From Inonotus obliquus (lineage: Eukaryota; Basidiomycota; Agaricomycetes; Hymenochaetales; Hymenochaetaceae): a DNA stretch of 64,000 nucleotides. Below are positions 22,450-32,485 of the stretch, piece by piece. The stretch spans positions 2,418,001 through 2,482,000 of the forward strand of contig JAJHTX010000004.1 of the NCBI GenBank assembly GCA_032164295.1, given 5' to 3'. Positions within the stretch are counted from its first letter, which is position 1, and every line of letters starts with the position of its first letter. The translations under genes and the position numbers were made by a program. The notes beneath the pieces are model-generated. The model made no database searches. It saw only the letters and a list, made by a program, of their open reading frames with translations, and was not told the origin of the DNA.

Positions 22450-22925
22450 TATCTTGCCAGCGTGAGGAGATCCAGGTGCCAGAAGGGGTGCACTGAAGAA
22501 TGGGAACCTTCGAGTATAAGAACGTAAACCGTGCGATCAACGAGATTTACTCGTCACTTAGAAGCAGTATTGCATCGTTCACAACGTGCTAACCGAGATC
22601 CCTCCTTGAAGTTATTGTTTTCTCACCTTTTGCTACAATGGCATTCCATCCATATTTAGCACGGTGACATTGCATGCTTCCTATGGGAAAAATGCCTATT
22701 CAGTCCTTTGGACGCACACGATACCAGCGCGTATTCCGGATGGTGCACACGTACAGATTGTCTGAGAACGAAAGACATCAAGAGGAGAGGAGAACGGTTG
22801 GAAGAAGTCGGGTGTGGTTGGCGCCATAGATAGACTAACTTCAGCGCGGGAACCATTTTCCTAATGTGGGAGCCACCGGATTCAATCGAAATTTGGACTT
22901 GAGTATTACGCAGTCCTCCTCAACC
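22450..22925. promoter_or_regulatory. divergent promoter between sedolisin and eIF3m
   Basis: About 475 bp separates the two start codons and must carry both promoters. I see no clear TATA box in a proper position for either gene and no other gene. Confidence 0.4.
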
Positions 22926-24502
22926 ATGGCGCAAGCAGATTCTGTGTCTGTGTTCGCAGAAGGGACTTTCGAAGAGCAGGTTAGTGGATCTTCCTCATAT
23001 GAGGCATCATTCTCACACCAAGTCAGGTTCAAGAACTCGTAGACTTCATTGCTCGAACAAAACCAGAAGCTGAGCGCGCGGCTCTTAAGAAGCCCTTCGC
23101 GGATGCCCTCAAAAGCAAAGAAGGACAAAAGCCTATTGAAGAGGACGAGGGGAGGAAGAAGGAGCTGATTTCTCGCATAGTCGATGCTGTGGATGGTTTA
23201 GGTGACGGATCAGAGAAAGGTATGTTGAATGCTTTCGTTTCTGTTCCCTTTGAGACTGATGCCTTGCATTCTTGCCGTTCAAGAAATAGAGGGCTTCTTC
23301 AATCTTCTCTTCTCCCATCTCGTCACCATTTTTCCGTCCGACTCGTCCGAATCGCAGGAGGACATATCAAAATTAGTAACTGTCATCTCACAGCAGGTTA
23401 CTGCAGAGCAGATGTCGCTCAAGTATCGAATGTGCGACAATACTATGCCATTATTCATTAGCAATCCTTCTGATGAGCTCCGACCAAATGCGTTTAGATT
23501 GGCAAATCTCTTCAATATCATCCCACGAACTTCACGAGCTCGGCTTCTTGTTTGTAAAACCCTGCTGAAGACTGCGCAGGAAAACGAGGAATTGGAAAGC
23601 TTGCGACTCACAACATCTGATGTGGATAGGTGGTTGACTGAATGGAGTGCTTCCGCAGAAGAAAAGAGCAACTTCTTGAAAAGTATTGCAGATGCTTTCA
23701 CATCCGCTGGACAGTTGTAGGAGAATTCATTTTTCATTTCTAGTAGTCGTTCCGCTAAAGGTACTCTATCTTCTAGCGAAACTGCATTCGACTTCTCAGT
23801 ATCGCATGTCCGTTCCTTACCCCGTTCAGAAGCTGCTGGACCGAGCTTGCAGCTCATTGCATCGGCCCTTCGCATCCCATCGATATTTGACTTTAATTCA
23901 ATACTCGAATTGGACAGCGTCCAGGCACTCGGATCAAACGAACTATTCAAACTTCTTGACATTTTTAATAGGCATGGTTTAGAAATTTTTAATGCTTGGC
24001 GAGCGAAGAACCAATCGGTCATAGACGAATATCGTGAGTAAATGGTGATCTGCTTAGACATCACGATATTGATTGTCTTTTGTAGAGCTGGACGAGGCTG
24101 AATTGGAACGAAAGCTGCGCCTCCTCCTCCTGGCGGAAGTCGGATTCTCCAAAATTGGTCAGAATGTTTCCTATCGCGAGATTGCGTCAGCCTTGCAGAT
24201 TGAAGCACCCGAAGTGGAGAAATGGGCAATAGATGGTGTGTGAGCAACTTCTCGCCTGGAACTTTCTGTACTTAACATTTATTACAGCCATAAGGGTGGG
24301 CCTGCTTTCAGGCAAGCTCTCACAATCAACCCAAACACTCCACGTTGTCAGAGCTTCCCCAAGATCCTTCGCTCGGGACCAATGGAAAGTCCTGGAGCAA
24401 CGTCTGTGTGCATGGAAGGAAGGTCTTGCCGGAATTCAGAGTGCCCTATCCGCTACTCGACATTCGGCAACAGCCGTGTCAGTCCCAGAGCAGGTGGTAT
24501 AA
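22926..24502 (+). CDS. eIF3m: eukaryotic translation initiation factor 3 subunit M
   Basis: Six exons: 22926-22979, 23027-23219, 23284-23716, 23777-24033, 24086-24235 and 24288-24502, 433 residues. eIF3m is a PCI-domain subunit of the eIF3 core, absent from budding yeast but kept in most fungi and animals. Family features: RLANLFNIIPRTSRARLLVC, TTSDVDRWLTEWSASAEEKS, and the C-terminal PCI/winged-helix part with SYREIASALQIEAPEVEKWA, AIRVGLLSGKLSQ and FARDQWKVLEQRLCAWKEGL. A 60-nt third intron with a CTAA branch site joins AFTSAGQ to FETAFDFS. A shorter 27-30 nt splice at the same donor also keeps frame but is below normal intron size here. Confidence 0.94.
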
Positions 24503-25561
24503 GCATTATTAATGAGCTACCATTAGTTCGTCGAGAATGTAACGAGACGGTGTACAATGTACCATCTATTTCATCTGCATGCTTGAACTGCTGATACACG
24601 TGCAGGACATGAGTCTTCCCCGCGCATTTATCGAGAAGCAATCCACACATTCCACACGGAATGGATTCACATACAGTGCTGGTGATGGCCAGCAGATCGT
24701 GAGACTAAGCATCTTGCAGCGAAGCAGAACAAGCGGAACTATTACTTCCTATCTCTCACGTGAGCGGCCGAGCGAAAGAAACGTTGTCTCCAGTAGATTT
24801 AATCGCATCGTCGTTGGCCTAGGCCTAAACTCGATTTGGAAGTGGTCGAACCGCCGAATTAGGGCATCATCAATTATTGCTCATAATCACTCCTGGGGGG
24901 GAGCTGCTGATGCTATGTCCTTGTTAGACATATCTTGATCATTAAGTGTTTCCTGATTTCGCCTTGCATGTGTTATCCGATAAAGTTGAATAGGAACCAA
25001 TAGAGTCGGGGGCAAGGAAACACCTTGAAGCTAATCGGGAACAATCTCAAATGAACACCTTACTCTAAGAGACTCTAATGTGGATTCTTGGAGATGAGAA
25101 TGTTACTTGTCCAGCTGTACGGACCATGAAACTCTAATATTACTCTGGAATGGCTTCCTATTTCGGCCGTCCTGCTGTCGGCGTGTATCTGGCTCATTTT
25201 CTTAAGAAAAACACAGGGTCATGCAAGAACATACACTTGCCTTTCTTCTCCTCCGCCCCTTTAGAATCGTTGATTTAGTCCCATAGTGGAAAGCCGTACC
25301 CTCGCTCCGGTTGTACCGCTCGCGACGGCAGGCACAAATTTAATCAACGGAACCATTACTGCCGACGAATGTTAATATTACTATGCGAATCCAACGATAC
25401 ATACTACAGCAAGGTGCGAAAATGCAACGCTACGGACCTTAGGGACGACTGTGGCGAGTTCTTCCGGAAGACCGAATCAGGTCCGAGGTGTATCACTGCA
25501 TTACCTAGCTGCACGCACCCAATGGAATGTACCGAAGTCAAGCGATAGCTGGGCGGCAGAG
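24503..25561. other. gene-poor region
   Basis: No exon can be supported over more than 1 kb. Frames are short. The part before 25560 is presumably the upstream region of the small dsRBD gene. Confidence 0.5.
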
Positions 25562-25568
25562 TATAAAA
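25562..25568 (+). promoter_or_regulatory. TATA box of the dsRBD gene
   Basis: TATAAAA lies about 105 bp upstream of the likely start codon at 25671, in good position for a core promoter. Confidence 0.5.
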
Positions 25569-25670
25569 GGCACTGGTAGAGCGTTTCAAGCTGTTCAAGT
25601 CAGCAATCTGTACAAGTCTCGGAATTTCCGCATTACTGCAAGGAAACAGCTTTCGAATTGGTACTACACA

Positions 25671-26161
25671 ATGAACGGTACGCCCGATCTTCCTTCATAT
25701 ACTACGGTGGCTGATGTCTGTCCCGTGGATCATGTTTAGGAACCGTTAAATTGAATAATTGTCAGCAATCTTCCCGTTCCGCTACGGGATACCTAACCTG
25801 GAATTATTTTTTCCTTTTAGACTTGCAAGCGAAGCGCTGTCCGACTGCGGTAACCTGGTTCGAGAGGACGAAAGGTCCGGAACACGCGCCGATATGGGTT
25901 TGCGAGTGCAAAAGTAAGCATGGGTCGAGTTTCCATGCCATCATTATTGATCTAACGATATATATTTGTACAGTCGCTGGCAAAAGCTACGGAGTAAATA
26001 TCTTCTTACTCATGGTGAAACTGTATTAAGCTGATGTCATACCTGACGATTAGATCGGTGAAGGAGCGAACAAACAAGCAGCTCGTAGCGCCGCTGCCGA
26101 TGTGGCAATGGCGAAGATCGAGCAAGAAGGAGGTATTAGCGTTGAAGTAACGCCGAATTAG
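25671..26161 (+). CDS. small single-domain dsRNA-binding protein
   Basis: Four exons: 25671-25677 (7 nt), 25821-25913, 25974-25993 (20 nt) and 26054-26161, 75 residues. The whole protein is one double-stranded-RNA-binding domain: VTWFERTKGPEHAPIWVCEC, IAGKSYGIGEGANKQAARSA and a last helix ADVAMAKIEQEGG. The pattern GPxHxP, G-x-G-x-x-K and A-x-x-A-A matches the dsRBM consensus, with Lys in the lysine cluster (NKQAAR) that contacts RNA. Each intron has proper GT-AG ends and phases agree. The first exon is the weakest part: the 143-nt first intron is long, and a different upstream exon is possible. Such tiny dsRBD proteins occur as families in mushroom genomes; their role is unknown to me. It is not a Dicer or RNase III. 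Confidence 0.75.
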
Positions 26162-27778
26162 TCAGTTTTTGTACGGACTTGTACAATTCGTCATCCCTGC
26201 TGCTGAGAGAGGTAATGAGATTGGTCTATTGTATGAGCGTCGGGCAGTGCTTCATCATTTCAGCGTGACTGATGACCCGGAGTCATCATTGAGTCCTTAA
26301 GGTTCATCGGTATCCGGGTACGTGGAGTCAACGATACGCGCACTAGACGGGGTGAATAAAGCGCATTTGAGAGCTACAAGGAGGCCATAGATCCACTCAG
26401 TTTAGTCGCTGTAGGGGGCCGGATGAATGTGAGTTGTTCTCACACAATCCGAACATGAGGCATACAGCATTCGTGTCTATCGATACGCAAAACCACCAGC
26501 ATTAACACAACATTCCGAGAACGAGCCGTCTTGCGTACCTGGTCGAATAGAAAATGCGGAGCTGAGGACTCCTTAGGCTCATCTATGGGAGAGCGTAGAG
26601 GCGTCATGGGTCATAGGTAGCCCGAGAATAGGTGTGCAATATCGAGCACCGCGCCGTCCTTCTCTTCCCTCGCCCTCTGCCACCCCTTTCATGAAAAATT
26701 CTATAAACACGCAAGGATGATCAATGCGCTCTGCTCTCCTTTACCGCCCTATACACTTGCCTTGCTTCTCCTTCCTTACCCATTCTTCAGGATCTGCTCC
26801 AATCGACAAGTTCCGCTTCCCTCCTCGGTAACCGCCCAGCGTAAAGTCCCCCCCCCTCCTGACGAATCCACACTTAGTCTAGGTCAAACACGACGGGTAA
26901 TCTCGCACCAGCATGCCCTGGAATGTCGTACGTCGCGTTCCGCAAACAGGAATCTTCCACGTTTTCCATATCATCACTAGCCGAGCGTCATCCGTCTACT
27001 CTGTCCTGTCTATGCCCTAAGCCCGAGAGCAATAGGTACTCCATGAGAAAGGTTGCTTTCGCATCTACCAGTCATCGGTTTTGATCTGATAGAACCCATG
27101 TTATCAACGTGCATTCAATCCCCGAAATTCAAGAACGAAGAACGAAGCACAAGAGAACAACCCCTCTGTGAATACCCTCGCCTGTGTCCGGGCGAATGGC
27201 TATGACTATGGGTGACTGTGGCGAGGTGTCTACACCTCGCCAAGGCACCTTCATCCGGTCCAATCGGGGGTGTATGGTCTTCAAGCGTGTGTGGACTTCC
27301 CTCCCCTGATGCTTCTATCGATATCATTTATCGCATTTTCGCGCAGGCTGCATGCCAGACAGCGCGGAGAAGACAGAGGAGGAAAAGGAGGCTAACCCGG
27401 CATTGATAATATATTACTGTTGCATAGCCCGGTTAGGGCGTTCAATCAGATTGGGAGCATACATATGACTCGGCATTTTGTCTCGTACATGAGCGTCCCC
27501 CGAACCTAGCCTCAATGCATGGACTACATACGAGGGTTTTCAAGGTGAGGAAGAAAAGGAGATCCCTAGATGGGGAGGCCCGATCTCTAGGAAGCGGTAT
27601 AACAACCGAGCCTGAGATTCTGCATCGTATGTTATAGCAGACCTTGAAAACGCTGGAAGCGCGTAAAGGATAATACGATTAAGTCCGACGAAAAAATTGA
27701 TTAGGAATACTCTTTTCCTATTATTTTCCCTATTCTACAAAGGCCATGAGATGCTGTACATGCTATATATTCCAAAAC
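26162..27778. other. 1.6 kb gene-poor region
   Basis: No supported gene. A TATAAA at 26702 is followed by ATG at 26717, opening an 87-codon frame rich in Pro and Leu that resembles nothing I know. I treat it as chance or a decayed gene. No inverted repeats or transposon coding were seen. Confidence 0.5.
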
Positions 27779-29218
27779 CTACGATAATGTCCAGTCCCCG
27801 CGTCCATCCCGCGTCGTGGGCTTGTTTCCAAAGGTGCTTAGTTCCACGTAAGTTACGCCAGGTGATTTCGCTATCCTTCTACCGGTGACTAGGTTTTCAG
27901 CCGCAGCAATGGCACGATTCGCAGATAAATCAACGTTTTTTCGGCATGGAGTCGATTCCAGAACTCCGTGACCTGCAGGGCTTCGTCCAGATCGCATGGG
28001 ACTAGCTGGACGGTCATTCAATCTGCCGCAAGATTGGGTACTGCTACCCGGCGAGGAGCTTTGCGGCGGATGGGCATGTGCTCGCTCCGCAACGCCAGGC
28101 TCGTCAACGCTCGTTCGTGACGATAAGTACTTTTGCTCTTCGTCCAAAGTAGCCTTTGACCTAGTAGACTGAGACGAAGAGCCTGCACCACCTGTGTTCT
28201 CTATATCGGACCCGTGCCTCGGAACCTGCCCATCGTCTTCGTCATCAGATCCCAAAGAGTTGAATAACGGTTCGCGGTCAGCCGAATGTCTTGGGGATGA
28301 ATCCGGGAGGACCTCGGTCTCCTGTGATGCCGCCTTTACGATGGAATCGATAAGCCAGAACTGGAGAACATTCATAGCAATCGGGAAAAGACCCATGACG
28401 CTGTGGCGGAAGCACTATCAGCAAAGTCGAAAGAAGAAAAAATTCTGAATCGAGTACTAACAAAATTACCTGAATTCCATCTCCGCCACCAGTCCAACTC
28501 AAAAGCCAGTCGCCGACCTTGACTATTCCTGGCCAGATAGCGAAGAGACCAATCACAATGACTTTCATAATTGACAGAGCCGTCACGTAGACAGCAGCTT
28601 GGCGGATCCAATACAGAACAGATGGCGGGGAGCCGTATTGCCCAGAGATAAATCCTTTTAGCTGAAGCATGCTCGAGAATACGTGCGTGAGGAAGTGATG
28701 GATGAAGTATATGAGGGCGACACCTGTCCCGAGTCAGTCAAGCAATATTATTCTTAAGGCACAGAGCTCACCTAGCGTAGTATCGATGAGTATATTGAGG
28801 AAGTAAAGGGCGCAAGGATTGCTCGCAGCATGGTGTGCCCCAACTCCAGATATGAGCAAGTTCATGCCATGTATAAACATTTGACCAACAACCTGTTTCG
28901 ACACATCAAAAGCCCTGTATGAAAGTATAAACGGGTGGCTTGCAGTTGACCGAGAAGTAGACAGACCATATCCTCCACGGTCGCTTAGGAGACTCTCTGT
29001 GACGCTTGTATACCAGAGAAAGGATGACAAGGACACCCATTAGAGCTTGCACAACCTATTTTCGAATTTAAACATGAAGACACAACTCATAGAAGTTTTG
29101 CCATAAATAGCAATCGACTCACAAGTGCTGTTGGGCCGAGAAGTCGGCATTTCCGCTTGTCCACCGGCAAATCCTCGTCAAACAAGGGCGGTAAAGGATC
29201 TGAGAAAGCTTCAGACAT
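27779..29218 (-). CDS. STIMATE/YPL162C-like multi-pass membrane protein
   Basis: Five exons: 29218-29123, 29055-28967, 28914-28772, 28723-28470 and 28414-27779, 405 residues. The family includes human STIMATE (TMEM110), an ER protein at ER-plasma-membrane junctions that activates STIM1, and the yeast vacuolar protein YPL162C. Family blocks: LVYKRHRESPKRPWRIW, FDVSKQVVGQMFIHGMNLLI, NPCALYFLNILIDTTLGVAL and WIRQAAVYVTALSIMKVIVI. About five membrane segments lie in residues 30-235. The 165-residue C-terminal tail is Ser/Asp-rich and probably cytosolic. Fungi lack STIM/Orai, so the human role cannot be carried over. The last acceptor could be one AG further downstream. Confidence 0.87.
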
Positions 29219-29439
29219 GAGTCGCAGGATATAGTCGCAATATGATGTGCAGTGCAGTGGTGGTGCAACGGTGGCGGTAACGAGCGACGCGGGACCAGCC
29301 GTAGCCGTTGTCTGCCGCAGGCGATAAACACAGTACAACACAACGAACACGCACCACCAAAGTATCGCATCGACGACTATAAAGTAATCATCTTACAAGT
29401 CAAGTTTATACCGGCTCATTCACTTCGTTCTTCTGTAGC

Positions 29440-32348
29440 ATGAGCTTCTTGGGCAGGTCATCAGGCGGCGGGCCGCCGTCCGGCAGCAATTACTCACGTC
29501 TTCCCCCAAATCCTGCACACAATGTGCCATCCCCAAACGCCCGCGCTGGACAACGAGCACCCCCACCTCGTGTGGAGGATCTTTATGAGAAACGTCCGTA
29601 TGACCAGCGGGCACTCTCGTCCATGCCTCGCGGCGGAGGTGGAGGCGGCGGCGGGGGGTCAGGAGGGTGACTATGATATTGCTAGGATCACATAGACCGT
29701 ATCTAATTCTTCACCAGATTTCAAGTCGTCTCCTGCCCCAGTGACGCGCTTGCTCTAACTAACAGACTCATTTTACATCCCCAGAGTGGGTTCCGCGATG
29801 GTGAACATGTTCTTGTCAAGGATACTTTCCCGTTGACCGTGAAGTAAGTTACACAATTAATCCACGTGTGATTCCAGGAATGATTCGTGTAATAGGCACG
29901 ATAACACGGGAAAGCTTCAACCCTTTGAAGTTGGCGCATCTTCAATGCAACGGCAATGGATGAGCTTGAGTTTGTCAGGGGATCACGTTTCTATTCAGCC
30001 ATTGCCTCCAGCAATGTCCCGCGCATTCATTCAATCTCTGGACTTAGAAGTGGGATTTCTCAAACCACGACATCAGATCGCTGAGCAGTTCTCAACCGAT
30101 GAGATGGCCCATAACTTCGTGAAGGCATTTAATGGGGTGATTTTAGGCGTCGGAGAGATCTTGGTGTTTGACTTTCATGGACAGAACCTCAAGGCCCTAG
30201 TGAAAGGTTTATCCGGCATTGAAATGAACGGCGGGGAGTCTGTGCAAGGGTTGGGCATTCTATTTGATAAGACGGACGTGAATATTTCCAAAGCTAGTGA
30301 TTCATTGATCAAGTTCAAGGGATCCGCGAAAAAGTATGTTTCTCACCACCGCTTCTCGTCACGGGTATAGCAGCTAAGTCTGAACAGAGCTCCTCCTAAT
30401 GCCATCCTTGCTCCAAATTTCAAATTTGAAGACATGGGTATTGGCGGCCTGGACCAGGAGTTCGGCAATATCTTCCGTCGTGCCTTCGCATCTCGTGTCT
30501 TTCCTCCCGGACTCGTGGAGAAGCTTGGAATACAGCATGTCAAGGGTGCGGATCACATCAATCATTTTATACTATGTATTTACCATCTTCTATAGGTATT
30601 CTGTTGTTTGGACCACCTGGGACGGGTAAAACCTTGATGGCTCGACAAATTGGCAAGATGCTTAATGCGAGAGAGCCGAAAATTGTCAACGGGCCCGAAA
30701 TACTCAATAAGTTCGTCGGCGCCTCCGAGGAAAATATCCGAAAGCTCTTTGCCGAAGCTGAAGCCGAGGTGAGTGTGACGACCTTACCTTTGGATTCTCA
30801 TTGATGGAACTCATAGTACAAAGCGAAAGGAGACGAGAGTGGTTTGCACGTAATCATCTTCGATGAGTTGGATGCCATTTGCAAACAGCGTGGTTCGACA
30901 AGCGGAGGTACAGGCGTCGGTGATAGTGTCGTCAACCAGCTTCTGTCCAAGGCGAGTATTAACGCAGTGAATTCATATCGTAGAACATCATCTGATTGCC
31001 GTAAACAGCTGGATGGTGTTGACCAGCTTAATAATGTGCTAATTATCGGCATGACCAACCGCATTGACATGATCGATGAAGCTTTATTACGACCTGGGCG
31101 ATTAGAAGTTCATATGGAAATTTCATTGCCGGATGAGAACGGTCGATTTCAAATTCTTAATATTCACACCGCAAAAATGAAAGCCAACCGTGTTATGAAT
31201 TCGGACGTTGACCTGCGGGAGCTTGCCAGCTTGACGAAGAACTTCTCTGGTGCCGAAATTAGTGGACTAGTGAAGAGCGCCACTAGTTTTGCGTTCAATC
31301 GACACGTTAAGGTGAAGCCATTGCATAATCCCGTGATCGTTTCTCCTCACCTCATGTTCTGCAAAGGTAGGAACCATGGCAGGAATATCAGATGATGTGG
31401 AGAATTTGCGTGTCATCCGCGATGACTTCTTAAGGGCGCTCGACGAAGTTCATCCTGCCTTTGGTGTTGCTGAGGAGGAGCTGCAGCAAGTTATCCAGAA
31501 CGGCATCATCCATTTCCACCCTGTGGTTGATGTGCGTGTTTTTCCGCTTCTGGAGTTCGTTTCCTTACCGCCGGCATATGCTTCCCAATTTAGGAACTTC
31601 TTCGTGACGGTGCACTCTTCGTGGAACAGGTACGGACATCGACAAGAACTCCGCTCGTCAGTGTGCTTCTCCACGGGCCACCGGGTTCCGGGAAGACCGC
31701 TATGGCGGCGACTATTGCGCAGGCCTCACAATTTCCCTTCATCAAACTTGTCTCTCCAGAGTCAATGATAGGCATGGCACCAACTCAAAAAATAGCCGCC
31801 ATTAACAAGGTCTTTATGGACAGCTACAAAAGTCCGTTGAGCTTGATTGTCGTCGATAATATTGAGCGTCTGTTGGGTAAGCTTCGGTTGAATTCACCGA
31901 CATTCTCGCTAATGCAGTATAAATAGAATGGGTACCTATCGGCCCGAACTTCTCAAATGCGGTTCTTCAAGCTCTGCTCGTTCTTCTTGGACGTAGACCA
32001 CCAAAAGGGAGACGACTACTGATCATCGCTACCACGTCTATTAAGCCGATGCTCACCGAGACTCAATTATTGGAGGTGTTTGATGCGGATTTACGTGTAC
32101 CACCCATTTCTTCGCTCGAGTCACTTGACATTGTCCTGCGGGAAGTGGAACTGTTCCCCTCGGACGAAGAGCGAAAACGTGCTGTTGCGCAGGTTGCGGA
32201 AGCTGGGTTTGGTCAGGAGTCTGGGAAATATGGTGCTCGTATGGAGACGGGCATCAAGAAGCTATTGAGTAGTATCGAGATGGCTCGACAAGAGCCAGAA
32301 TTCGTCGCAGAACGGCTTACGTCCGCACTAATGGGCTTAAAAATGTAA
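29440..32348 (+). CDS. SEC18: SEC18/NSF vesicle-fusion AAA ATPase
   Basis: Ten exons: 29440-29666, 29718-29843, 29896-30333, 30388-30545, 30596-30768, 30817-30951, 31009-31311, 31367-31531, 31594-31876 and 31927-32348, 809 residues. Sec18 with SNAP takes apart SNARE complexes after membrane fusion. Domain order is N domain (about 75-265), D1 AAA (about 280-540) and D2 AAA (about 570-800). Walker A motifs are GPPGTGKT (322-329) and GPPGSGKT (603-610). Walker B motifs are VIIFDELD in D1 and the weaker LIVVDNIE in D2, as in yeast. The D1 block [15 protein letters not shown] and the arginine finger region [21 protein letters not shown] segment are intact. The N-terminus has a poly-Gly run near residues 66-75. 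Exon 6 ends at a GC donor (see findings). Confidence 0.97.
29630..29667 (+). repeat. G-rich tract encoding poly-Gly at the first SEC18 splice donor
   Basis: Nearly pure G/GGC/GGA sequence with several G runs, encoding about ten glycines and ending at the donor of intron 1. It could fold as a G-quadruplex in the transcript. Confidence 0.55.
30952..31008 (+). other. GC-AG intron in SEC18
   Basis: A 57-nt intron beginning gcgagt and ending aacag. Its removal is required to join QLLSK to LDGVDQLNN, a contiguous block in every Sec18/NSF. No GT donor is available nearby. The intron is a multiple of three with no in-frame stop. Confidence 0.85.
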
Positions 32349-32485
32349 CATATTATTCTCATTCATGTTCTCTAATAGACATCTAGAATCCGATGGGAAT
32401 TGCATGGACAGGTAACAGGGAAGGTGTCTCCGGAGTATACATAAGTCCAATTCGTGCACGCAACTCCAAGCATTGCTTTCCAATG

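Noticed and set aside
23717..23746. 27-30 nt splice alternative in eIF3m intron 3
   Set aside because: Keeps frame but is shorter than any normal intron here; the 60-nt version has a proper branch site and fits the family better.
23279..24247. 322-codon frame antisense to eIF3m
   Set aside because: It lies opposite the well-supported eIF3m exons, runs across their introns and has no recognisable domain; a shadow frame.
25233..26772. Similar 24-bp segments near 25234 and 26749 (acacttgcct followed by cttctcct)
   Set aside because: The similarity does not extend beyond the short pyrimidine-rich core, so it is probably chance and not a duplicated promoter.
26717..26980. TATA box plus 87-codon frame in the gene-poor region
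   Set aside because: The product is a Pro/Leu-rich string without signal or domain, and no splice extension gave a sensible protein.
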